NCBI GenBank assembly: GCA_046348585.1
Contig: JAXMDZ010000001.1
Location: 62,001 to 126,000, forward strand
Direction of reading: 5' to 3'
DNA from: JADZAI01 sp046348585
Lineage (GTDB): Bacteria; Pseudomonadota; Alphaproteobacteria; Micropepsales; Micropepsaceae
Length of the DNA stretch: 64,000 nt
Shown here: positions 56,369 to 64,000 of the stretch, piece by piece
Position numbering within the stretch: the stretch's first letter is position 1
How the letters are laid out: the number at the start of each line of letters is the position of its first letter
Notes under the pieces: model-generated
The model's input: only the letters and a program-made list of their open reading frames with translations
What the model was told of the DNA's origin: nothing
Database searches by the model: none
Position numbers and translations under genes: made by a program

Positions 56369-56729
56369 ATGGAATCGGAACACGCCATCCGCGGCCTCGC
56401 CGCCCTCGCCCACGAAGCCCGGCTCGCTGCTTTCCGCGCGCTGGTCGAGGCCGGGTTGAAGGCGCGATGCCGAGCCTCCTGTCGGAGCGTCTCGGCATCC
56501 CCGCGCCGACGCTGTCCTTCCACCTGGCCCAATTGAAGAACGCGGCCTCGTCAGCGTCCGCCGCACCGGCCGGTCGCTGCACTACGCGGCCGACTACGCC
56601 GCGATGAACGCCCTTGTCGGCTATCTCACCGAAAACTGCTGCGCCGGATCGGCCTGCGCGCCGTCCGTCTGCGCCCCCACCGCCGAAGGAGTCCCCCATG
56701 AAGCGCCTGCACGTTCACGTCGCCGTTGA
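56369..56729 (+). CDS. arsR: ArsR-family arsenic repressor, frameshifted
   Basis: About 120 residues. MESEHAIRGLAALAHEARLAAFRALVEAG, then in shifted frames LLSERLGIPAPTLSFHLAQLKNA (recognition helix region) and SVRRTGRSLHYAADYAAMNALVGYLTENCCAGSACAPSVC. The Cys-rich C-terminus (CC, C, C) is a likely As(III) site as in several ArsR of this type. At least two frame changes (about 56460 and 56545). Ends at TGA 56727-56729, overlapping the next start. Confidence 0.82.
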
Positions 56730-57173
56730 CGATCTCGACCGTTCGATCGGTTTCTACGCCGCCCTGTTCGGCGCCGATCCGGCGATCCGCCATGCCGACT
56801 ACGCCAGTGGATGCTCGACGATCCGCGCGTGAATTTCGCGATCTCGTCGCGCGGCCGGGCGGGCGGCGTCGACCATCTGGGCATCCAGGTGGAGAGTGCC
56901 GAGGAACTGGCCGACATCGCCCGCCTCAAGGCGGCCGAGGAAGCGGTCATGCCCGAGGCCAATGCCCAGCGCCGCTACGCGCAGTCCGACAAGACCTGGG
57001 CCGCCGACCCGCAGGGCGTGAAGTGGGAGAGCCTCACCCACGGCCAGATCACCACCTATGGCCGCGGCCCTGACCGCGGGAGATCGAGACGTCCGCCACG
57101 GCCTCCGCCTGCTGCGCCCCGAAGGCCGAGGCGGCACCCGCGCCCTCCCCGCGCCGCCGCCTGCTGCGGCTGA
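56698..57173 (+). CDS. arsI: ArsI/CadI-type glyoxalase-fold metalloprotein, frameshifted
   Basis: ATG at 56698: MKRLHVHVAVDDLDRSIGFYAALFGADPA, then after a frame change WMLDDPRVNFAISSRGRAGGVDHLGIQVES, EEAVMPEANAQ, YAQSDKTWAADPQGVKWE, THGQITTYG. This matches ArsI/CadI of arsenic operons, in which the H-G-x-x iron site and a Cys pair break the C-As bond of organoarsenicals. Here the pair reads RRY where I would expect CCY. Two or three frame changes near 56805 and 57035 onwards. A Cys-containing tail ends ACCG at TGA 57171-57173. Confidence 0.72.
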
Positions 57174-57190
57174 GCCGAAGGACCGTCCCG

Positions 57191-57696
57191 ATGAAGCCCT
57201 ACAACGTACTCTTCCTGTGCACCCACCCGGCGCAGTATCCTCGGCGAAGCGATCGCCGACCGCTTCGGCATGGGCAAGCTCAAGGGCTTCTCGGCCGGCA
57301 GCCACCCGGCGGGCGCGGTCAACCCGCTCACCCTCAAGCTGCTTGAGGAGATGAAGCTGCCGACCGAGGGCCTGCGCTCCAAGAACTGGAGGAGTTCGCC
57401 GCCCCGGCGCCGCAGATGGATTTCGCCCTTCACGGTCTGCGACGCGGCCGCCGCCGAAGTCTGTCCGGTCTGGCCGGGCCAGCCGATGAGCGCCCATTGG
57501 GGGGTCGCCGACCTGCCAAGCCGCGACCGGCACCGAAGCCGAACGCATGCGCGCCTTCCGCGAGGCCTTCCGCGTGCTCAAGCGGCGGGTCGAGCTGTTC
57601 GCCTCGCTGCCGATCGCCTCGCTCGGCCGGCTGTCGCTGAAGAACAAGCTCGCCGAAATCGGCAGGACCGGCCTCGAAGCGACGGCCGGGGCCTGA
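57191..57696 (+). CDS. arsC: Arsenate reductase, thioredoxin/LMW-PTPase type, frameshifted
   Basis: Starts MKPYNVLFLCTH, with the catalytic Cys of CTHNSARS-type loop at Cys10 (the rest of the loop is lost in indels near 57225-57235). Then LGEAIADRFGMGKLKGFSAGSHPAGAVNPLTLKLLEEMKLPTEGLRSKNW in another frame, PQMDF, VCDAAAAEVCPVWPGQPMSAHWGVADP (Cys82-type pair) and LFASLPIASLGRLSLKNKLAEIG. Reduces As(V) to As(III) for export by Acr3. Several frame changes. TGA at 57694-57696. Confidence 0.82.
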
Positions 57697-57699
57697 ACG

Positions 57700-58763
57700 A
57701 TGCCGGGAGCGATGCCAGGTCGGGCGCGCCTGTCCTTCCTCGACCGCTATCTGACGCTCTGGATCTTCGCCGCGATGGCGGCGGGGATCGCCTTGGGGGC
57801 GGCGGTGCCGGCCTGCCGGCGGCGATCGAGGGCCTCAGCGTCGGCGGCACCAATCTGCCCATCGCGGCCGGGCTCATCGTGATGATGTATCCCCCGCTCG
57901 CCCGTGTGAAATACGAGGAGCTGCCCTGCGTCTTCGCCGACCGCCGGGTGCTCGCGCTTTCGCTGGCGCAGAACTGGCTGATCGGCCCGGTGCTGATGTT
58001 CGCGCTGGCCGCGATCTTCCTGCACGATCAGCCGGGCTGCTGACCGGCGTCATCCTCATCGGCCTCGCCCGCTGTACCATGGTCATCGTCTGGAACCAGC
58101 TGGCGCGCGGCGACGGCGAATACGCGGCGGCGCTCGTCGCCTTCAACGCGGTCTTCCAGATTCCTTCTTCAGCCTCTATGCCCGGATCTTCCTCGCGCTG
58201 CTGCTGCCGCTGTTCGGGCTGGAGGGCAGCGTCATCCAGGTCGGCTTCTTGACCGTCGCCGGCGCGGTCGCGCTCTATCTGGGCGTGCCCTTCGCTGCCG
58301 GCTGGCTCAGCCGCGCCGTGCTGCGCCCGGCCCTCGGCGCCGCCTGGTACGACACGAAATTCGTCCCGGCCATCGCCCCGCTCACCCTCGCGGCGCTGCT
58401 CTTCACCATCCTCGCCATGTTCGCGCTCAAGGGCGACGTCGTCGCCCTGCCGCCTCGACGCGCTGCGCGTCGCGCTGCCGCTCGTCGTCTATTTCCATCG
58501 TCATGTTCGCGGTCAGCTTCGCCATGGGGCGCTGGAGCGGGGCCGGCTATCCGCGCACCGTCTCGCTCGCCTTCACCGCCGCCTCCAACAATTTCGAGCT
58601 GGCGATCGCGGTCGCCATCGCCGCCTACGGCCTCGGCCTGGAGCCCGCCTTCGCCGCGGTCATCGGCCCCTTGGTCGAGGTGCCGGTGATGGTCGCGCTG
58701 GTGGGCGCTGCCCTCGCCCTCAAGGACCGCCTCTACCGGACGGGTGCGCCCGCCCCGGCCTGA
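57700..58763 (+). CDS. Arsenite efflux permease, ACR3 family, frameshifted
   Basis: About 350 residues, ten helices. RLSFLDRYLTLWIFAAMAAGIALGA, NLPIAAGLIVMMYPPLARVKYEELP, GLARCTMVIVWNQLARGDGEYAAALVAFNAVFQI (Cys of the ACR3 transport motif), LTVAGAVALYLGVPFAAGWLSR, and SLAFTAASNNFELAIAVAIAAYGLG near the end. It exports arsenite across the inner membrane. Three or four frame changes (about 57810, 58035, 58165, 58455). It begins three bases after arsC, so the ars genes form one operon. Confidence 0.88.
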
Positions 58764-58825
58764 GCCCCTGATCCCCGATCCCCAGATCGACGGGCGGCGG
58801 CCGCGATGCTATGAGGCGGCCTCCC

Positions 58826-59543
58826 ATGTCCGAATCTTCGCATCGTCGCCGAAGAAGAACCGCGTCCTGCGCGCCGCCATCGTGGCGGCGGTCATCGCCG
58901 GATCTGTCGCCGTCCTCGTCTATCGCAACGCGATCGACGCGGCCTCGGTCGTCGCCTGGGCGCGCGGAACTGGGGCCGCGCGGTGGGCGACGGCGCTGGA
59001 GTTTCTCGTCGTCCACATGGCGGCGGGCCTCGTCTTCGTCCCGCGCCTCATCATGGGGCTGGCGGCGGGCGTCCTCTTCGGCCTGCTCTGGGGCAGCGTG
59101 CTCTCGCTGATCGGCGCACGCTCTCCTCTTCACCGGCTTCGTGCTGGTGCGCTTCGTCAACGCCGACTCGGTGCGGCTGCGTCGAGGCCCCGGCCATCGG
59201 TCCCTGGCTCGACAAGGCCGAGGCGCAGGGCTGGCGGCTGGTCTTCATCGTCCGCCTGATCCTGGTGCTGCCGCACAGCCTGGTGAACTACGTCTTCGGC
59301 CTCTCGCGCATGTCGACCCGCGGCTATCTGCTGGGCTCGGCGCTCGGCATGGTCCCGACCTCGGTCGTCTACGCTAATCTCGGGGCGAGCGGGCGCTCCA
59401 TCGCCGAAAGCGGCTCCGACCTCTCCAACTATGCGCTGATGGCCGCCTGGGGCTTCGGCCTCATCTTCGTCTCGTGGCTGCTGCCCAAGGCGATCCAGAA
59501 ATTCTACCCGCACGAGAGCGGCGGCGACGGCCCGCAGGCCTAA
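58826..59543 (+). CDS. TVP38/TMEM64 membrane protein, frameshifted
   Basis: Reconstructed start MSESSHR(R)PKKNRVLRAAIVAAVIAGS at 58826. DedA/TVP38 pattern: ALEFLVVHMAAGLVFVPRLIMGLAAGVLFGLLWGSVLSLIGA, then VEAPAIGPWLDKAEAQGWRLVFIVRLILVLPHSLVNYVFGLSRMSTRGYLLGSALGMVPTSVVYANLGASG. Such proteins move lipids across the membrane. Four or so frame changes. The stop at 59541-59543 meets the end of the convergent glycosyltransferase gene. Confidence 0.78.
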
Positions 59544-60295
59544 AGTTCCTCTCCACTCCGCCCGGCAGGCGGCGGCGGGCCATCAGCCACATCACCCCAT
59601 CAGGTCGCGGATCGAAACCAGCGCGCGGTCCAGCACGCCGTATTTCGACGCGCCCCTGGTGCGCGCCCGGTGACCGACATCGACCATGCGGATCGCCCAG
59701 CCGTCGCGCTTCATCAACGCCGGCAGATAGCGGCAGATGATCGAAATAGGGCAGGTCCAGAAAGGCCTGCCGGTCGAACAGCTTCAGCCCGCAGCCGGTG
59801 TCGCGGGTGTCGTCGTTCAGCAGCCGCGAGCGCAGCCCGTTGGCGAGCAGCGCGAGGTCGCAGCGCGTTTGGCCGCCGTGTCCTGCTGCTTGACCCGCTG
59901 GCCGCCGACCAGGCGCACCCGCTCGCCCGGCGCGGCGGCGCGATAGGCGTCGAGCAGCTTGGGGATGTCGGCCGGATCGTTCTGCCCGTCGCCGTCCAGC
60001 GTGACGACCAGCGGGGCGCGGGCCGCCTTGACGCCGCTGCGCACCCCGGCGCTCTGCCCGGCGTTCTTCTCGTGGCGCAGCACGCGCAGCTCCGGCACCT
60101 GGCGCGCGCCGTGGCGAGCACGGCGGGGGTCACATCGCCGCTGCCGTCGTCGACATAGACGATCTCGAAGGCCACCCGCCCGCGCAGGGCGGCGGTGATC
60201 TCGTCGATCAGCGGGACGGACGTTCTCCGCCTCGTCCCTTGACCCGGGACCACGACCGAGAGTTCGGGGGTTCGGGGCGCGCTTTCGCTGGTCAT
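59540..60295 (-). CDS. GT2 polyprenyl-phosphate glycosyltransferase (DPM1-like), frameshifted
   Basis: MTSESAPRTPELSVVVP from the ATG at 60295. Then PLIDEITAALRGRVAFEIVYVDDGSGD, AGQSAGVRSGVKAARAPLVVTLDGDGQNDPADIPKLLDAYRAA (the DGD/DxD metal site) and, in other frames, DTGCGLKLFDRQAFL, with a short C-terminal end near 59545. Resembles dolichyl/undecaprenyl-phosphate sugar transferases, which make the lipid-sugar donors used by the ArnT/GT39 proteins next door. Five or so frame changes. Confidence 0.75.
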
Positions 60296-60416
60296 GCTGC
60301 CTATACTATACAGCGGCCGATGATCGGCCGCCGCGCCTTATAGGCGGCGGGACGGGCGGCGCGCAAACCGCCCGGCGACTTGAACCGAACGGCCAGGGCC
60401 GGAGCGAAACATACGC
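60296..60416. promoter_or_regulatory. Divergent promoter region with palindromes
   Basis: 121 bases between divergent glycosyltransferase genes. A near-perfect palindrome CGGCCGAT-G-ATCGGCCG lies at 60314-60330, next to the AT-rich CTATACTATACAG, and a second possible hairpin CCGCC/GGCGG with TTATA in its loop follows. Could hold the promoters and a shared operator. Confidence 0.35.
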
Positions 60417-62055
60417 ATGTTCTTCCCGTCCGACCGGCGTCCTGCTGCTTCTCGTCTATGCCCTCGTCTTCCTGACGCCCGCTGGCTTCTTCACCGCCGC
60501 CGCTCGACCGCGACGAATCGCGCTTCGCCCAGGCGACCAAGCAGATGCTGCAGACCGGCGATCCGGTCGAAATCCGCTTCCAGGACACCGCCCGCAACAA
60601 GAAGCCGTCGGCATCTACTGGATGCAGGCGGTGAGCGCCGCGGCGCTGGGCGGCTGGAGGCTGCGCCCATCTGGGCCTACCGTATCCCCTGGCGCTGGGC
60701 GCGCTGCTCGCAATCGTCTTCACCTATCTGGCGGGCGCGGCCCTGCTGGACCGCCGCACGGCGGCCATCGGCGCTGCGATCCTCGCGCTCTCGATGCTGC
60801 TGGTCGCCGAGGGCCATATCGCCAAGACCACCTGCTGATGTGCGCGTGACCTTCGTCGGCCGGCCGGCCTCGCCACTACGCCGGCACGACATCCGGCGCG
60901 CGTGCTCTCCGGCTGCTGCTGATCGGCGGCGACTTCGAGACCGGCACCGCGTCCCGGTGGAACTTCGACCTGATGGTCGGCGGCCTGCGGTGCTGGCGCT
61001 CTGGGCTACGAGGGCGGCGGCGCTCTCTGGTTGCAGCACCGGCCAGCTTCGGCGCGCTCGGCGCGCACGCTTCATCGTCTACCCTGGGCGTTGCTGCTCC
61101 GTTCCAGGCCGGCTGATGGACTACGGTACGGCGCGGTGTTCGAAGACTTTCCTCTCCGAAATGAACAAGGCCGAGACCGCCATGGCCGGCTTCCCCGGCT
61201 ACTACCTTCTGCTGGTGACCCTCACCCTCTTCCCGGCCTCGATCCTGCTCCTCCCCGCCGGCTGGCGCGCGGTGCAGATGCGCAAGGCGCAGGCAAGGCG
61301 TGTTCCTCATCGCCTGGGCGGTCCCCACCTGGATCGTCTTCGAGATCCTGCCGACCAAGCTGCCGCCACTATGTCCTGCCGGCCTATCCGGCCCTCGCCC
61401 TCGCCATCGGGGCCTATGTCGCGGCCCGCTTCGCGGGCGAACCGGACGCGACGCCCCGCGCCGCGCGGATCGGCAATCTCGTCTGGTGGGGGCTGATGGC
61501 CGCCGCCCTCGCCGCGCTGATGCTGGTCGCCCCGCACGAATATGGCGGCGGCATCGCCTTCATCGACATCGCGCTCGCGCTCGGCGTCCTCGCCGCCGCC
61601 GCCGTCTTCGGCGTCGTCGTCGTCAGCGAGACCTGGCGTCTCTTCCTGCCGGCCGCCGCGATCCTCGCCGCCCTCGTCTATGGCGGCCTCTTCGAGCGCA
61701 CGCTGGGCGGAGCGGAGGATCTCAACGTCAGCCCGCGCCTCGCGGCGGCGGTCCGCACGGCGGGCTGGACGCCGGGCACGCCCATCGCCGCCGCCGGCTA
61801 TCAGGAGCCGAGCCTCGTCTTCCTCACCGCCACCGACATCGAGCTCGTCGGCGACGGGGCCGAGGCCGCCGCCTTCCTGCGCCTGCATCCCGGCGGCTAC
61901 GCCATCGTCGAGGCCGCCACCGCGAGACCTTCGACAAGGCCGCCGCCGGCCTCGGCGCGGCGCCAGGTAGCGACCGTCTCGGGCTTCAACTATTCGCGCG
62001 GCCAGCGGGTCGAGATCACCATCTTCCGCGCCCCGCTCCCCAGTCCGCGCCATGA
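60417..62055 (+). CDS. GT39/ArnT-like membrane glycosyltransferase, frameshifted
   Basis: Reading across frames: VLLLLVYALVFLTPAGFFTAA, DRDESRFAQATKQML, the GT39 DE-type motif and NKKP.GIYWMQAVSAAAL (the PMT/ArnT loop), helices up to 61900, and ending VSGFNYSRGQRVEITIFRAP. The DxE of LDRDE is the acceptor/catalytic acid pair. About 545 residues, about 12 membrane helices. It transfers a sugar from a polyprenyl phosphate to a lipid A or protein acceptor. About ten frame changes. GGAG precedes the ATG at 60417. Confidence 0.75.
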
Positions 62056-63505
62056 GCGCCGCCGCGGCGAGCAACCTGGCTCGCCGCCGTCGCCGCGATC
62101 ACCGCATGCGGCTGCTGTATCTGTGTCGTCTTCGCCACCGGCCTCAATCTCGGCCCGGACGAGGCGCAATACTGGTCGTGACCGCTCGAACCCGCCTTCG
62201 GCTATTTCTCCAAGCCGCCGATGATCGCCTGGATCATCGCTGACATGACCTCGATCACCACGGCGACGGCAGGAGCTGCATCCGCGCCGCCTCGCCGCTG
62301 CTCTATGCCGTCTCGGCGCTGCTGATCTTCGAGGCGGGCCGCCTCCTCATGGCGCGCGTCGCGTTCTGGTCCTCGTCTTCGCCACCCTGCCCGGCGTCTC
62401 CTTCCTGCGCCGCCCTCATCACCACCGACGTGCCTTGCTCTCTTCTGGTCGGCGGCGCTCCTCGCCTGCTGCGCCCTGCTGCGCCGCCCCCGGCCGAGGG
62501 TCGCCTCATCGCCCTCGCCCTCGGCCTCGCGGTCGGCCTCGCCATGATGTCGAAATACCGCGGGCGGCTATTTCCTTCGGCCTCGCCCTCGCCGCGCTGA
62601 TCGACCGCCGGGCGCGCGGCCATGTGCTCGGCCTCGGCGGCCTGCTGATCCTCGGCGGCATGGCGGTGATCGCCCCCAACATCGTCTGGAACCTCCAGCA
62701 CGGCTTCGCGACCATCACCCGCACCGCCTACAATGCCGGCCTCAACGGCGACCTCTTCCACCCGGCCCGCGCAAGTTCGCCGGCGCGCAGTTCGGCGTCT
62801 TCCGGACCCGTCCTGATGGGGGTCATCGTCGCCGGTCTCGCCCTTGGCCTCCAGGGCGAAGACCTGGCCCGCGCCGCGATGACGACGCCGTGCTGCTGGC
62901 GATCAGCGCCCCGGTACTCGCCGTCGGCCTCGCCATCGCCTTCCTCTCCAAGGCCAACGCCAACTGGGCTACGCCCTGCTGTACCGGCCTCGCGCTGGTG
63001 GCGACCCGCTGGCTGGTCGAGAACGCGAACCGAAAATGGCTCGCCGCCTCGTTCGCGATCGCCCTCTCGCAGGCGGCGCGCTGCTGCGGCGGCGCTCTCG
63101 CACCGCGCCCTGGTCGAGCGCCATCAAGCCCAGACGAATGCCTTCAAGCTGTTGCGCGGATCCGGAACGCTCAAGGGCCCGCCATCGCGCGCGGCGCGCA
63201 AGGCGGCTTCGAGGTGCTCGCCGAGGACCGCGAGGACATGGCCTCGCTGCTCTACTACACGCGCCGCACCGGCGTTCCGATCCTGATGGACGCCCGAGCC
63301 CGGCCATCCGAGCGACCTACCGATGACGAAGCCTATGCGGGCGCGCCCGATCGCGTGCTTTCGTTACGCGGCGCGAGGATTCGAGCGACGTGACCGGCCG
63401 CTTCGCCTCGGCGCACGAGAGCGAAATCGTCTCCGTCACCATCGGCAGGGGGACACCCGGCGGACCTTTCGGTAAATCGACCTTGCGGGCTTCAAAGTCG
63501 ACTGA
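62052..63505 (+). CDS. Second GT39/ArnT-like glycosyltransferase, frameshifted
   Basis: Starts MSAAAAS at 62052, overlapping the previous gene's end by four bases. Motif PDEAQYWSWPLEPAFGYFSKPPMIAW contains the DE pair and KPP loop of GT39. Then LLIFEAGR, LPGVSFSCALITTDVPLLFFWSAALLA, LALGLAVGLAMMSKY, GMAVIAPNIVWNLQHGFATITRTAYNAGLNGDLFHP and LAEDREDMASLLYYTRRTGVPILMDA. About 485 residues, ten or more frame changes. Closest to GT39 proteins of lipid A or glycolipid modification. Ends near TGA 63503-63505. Confidence 0.75.
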
Positions 63506-63673
63506 ACGGCGGGCGAACCCATCGACTTGAACGCTTGATCCAAGGGGTTGATTTGCGCTCATTTTGTTGACGACTGGAAAACTTCATGGCGATGATCTGG
63601 CTTCGGATCGTGTGGGGATCAAGACGTCGAACGGCGTCGCACACGGGACGACTGGAAACGACGCTGGTCGCAC

Positions 63674-64000
63674 ATGACGGCTCATACGATCTTCGACGCC
63701 TCCAGGCGCAAGCAGGATCGCACATCCCTCACCGGAGGCGCCGCTGGCCTATCCGCAAGAGCGCCGAGCGCACTCGGTCGGCAGCCTCAAGAAGGCGCAG
63801 CGCGGCGGCGCAGCGCTGGAATCGATGCCGGCCCTCATCTCGACCGCCTCGCCGACCCCGCTCAAGCGCCCCAACCGCTTCCCCATCGGGGCCGAGGCGC
63901 GCGACTTCGCGCGCGCTGTTCCGGACGCGACGCCCGAGGACTGGAACGACTGGCGCTGGCAGTCGCGCCACCTATCCGCACGCTGGCGGAGCTTGAGCGC
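63674..64000 (+). CDS. KamA-type lysine 2,3-aminomutase-like protein, start only
   Basis: Start about 63674 (MTAHTIFDAS), then across frames LAYPQERRAHSVGSLKKAQRGGAAL, PTPLKRPNRFPIGAEARDFARA and DATPEDWNDWRWQSRH. The DWNDWRWQ-R pattern opens the radical-SAM domain of KamA-family aminomutases. The gene runs off the right end before the CxxxCxxC motif. Three or more frame changes. Upstream 63506-63673 holds no gene. Confidence 0.55.
   Translation, partial: MTAHTIFDASRRKQDRTSLTGGAAGLSARAPSALGRQPQEGAARRRSAGIDAGPHLDRLADPAQAPQPLPHRGRGARLRARCSGRDARGLERLALAVAPPIRTLAELER

Noticed and set aside
47400..64000. Programmed frameshifting as explanation of the broken genes
   Set aside because: Far too many sites, in unrelated genes, without slippery heptamers; sequencing error is simpler.

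Overview
The window is very GC-rich, densely coded DNA from an alphaproteobacterium. The evidence is the gene content and order: the ethylmalonyl-CoA pathway genes ccr, ecm and mcd; a HIG1-like small gene, PduO-type cobalamin adenosyltransferase, etfB, etfA and hbd in a row; phaR divergent from phaA-phaB; argH, a small lipoprotein, lysA and a TIGR02302-type gene in a row; and ftsE-ftsX divergent from an MJ0042 zinc-ribbon protein. I cannot place the order or genus. There are no rRNA or tRNA genes, insertion sequences, phage genes or CRISPR arrays.

Layout. 1-2 kb: end of gluQ and two small exported proteins, one a PliG-like lysozyme inhibitor with an extra C-terminal module. 1.8-18.3 kb: acyl-CoA metabolism, with an ACAD11-like dehydrogenase, ethylmalonyl-CoA mutase, an AidB-like dehydrogenase carrying an in-frame TAG, crotonyl-CoA carboxylase/reductase and methylsuccinyl-CoA dehydrogenase, mixed with transporters, a phosphatase, a serine protease and an esterase. 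19-29 kb: cobalamin adenosyltransferase, ETF and hydroxybutyryl-CoA dehydrogenase, then the PHB regulator and synthesis genes. 29-36 kb: GST, cupin, glyoxalase II, metX-metW, hisC-tyrC. 36-46.7 kb: envelope and division genes (ftsEX, ydcF, plsC), then lysA and argH.

The genes of 3-28 kb fit one carbon route. PhaA and PhaB make 3-hydroxybutyryl-CoA for polymer or for assimilation. Ccr makes ethylmalonyl-CoA from crotonyl-CoA, Ecm (B12-dependent, its cofactor made by the adenosyltransferase) makes methylsuccinyl-CoA, and Mcd oxidises it, passing electrons to ETF.

From about 47.4 kb to the right end the character of the sequence changes abruptly. Almost every recognisable gene (argH, tlpA, a WYL regulator, a GGDEF-EAL protein, enoyl-CoA hydratase, a Rieske oxygenase, an arsR-arsI-arsC-acr3 arsenic operon, a TVP38 protein, three glycosyltransferases and the start of a KamA-type aminomutase) is broken by small indels every one to a few hundred bases, while motifs and codon bias stay intact. 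The first 47 kb shows no frameshift that I could find. This looks like uncorrected sequencing error near a contig end, not mass pseudogenisation. Boundaries in that part are approximate, and each entry spans all frames of the reconstructed gene.

I found no convincing undescribed system. The items most worth a second look are the stop codon in the AidB-like gene, the two-module lysozyme-inhibitor protein, candidate PhaR and ArsR operators, and several structured intergenic palindromes.
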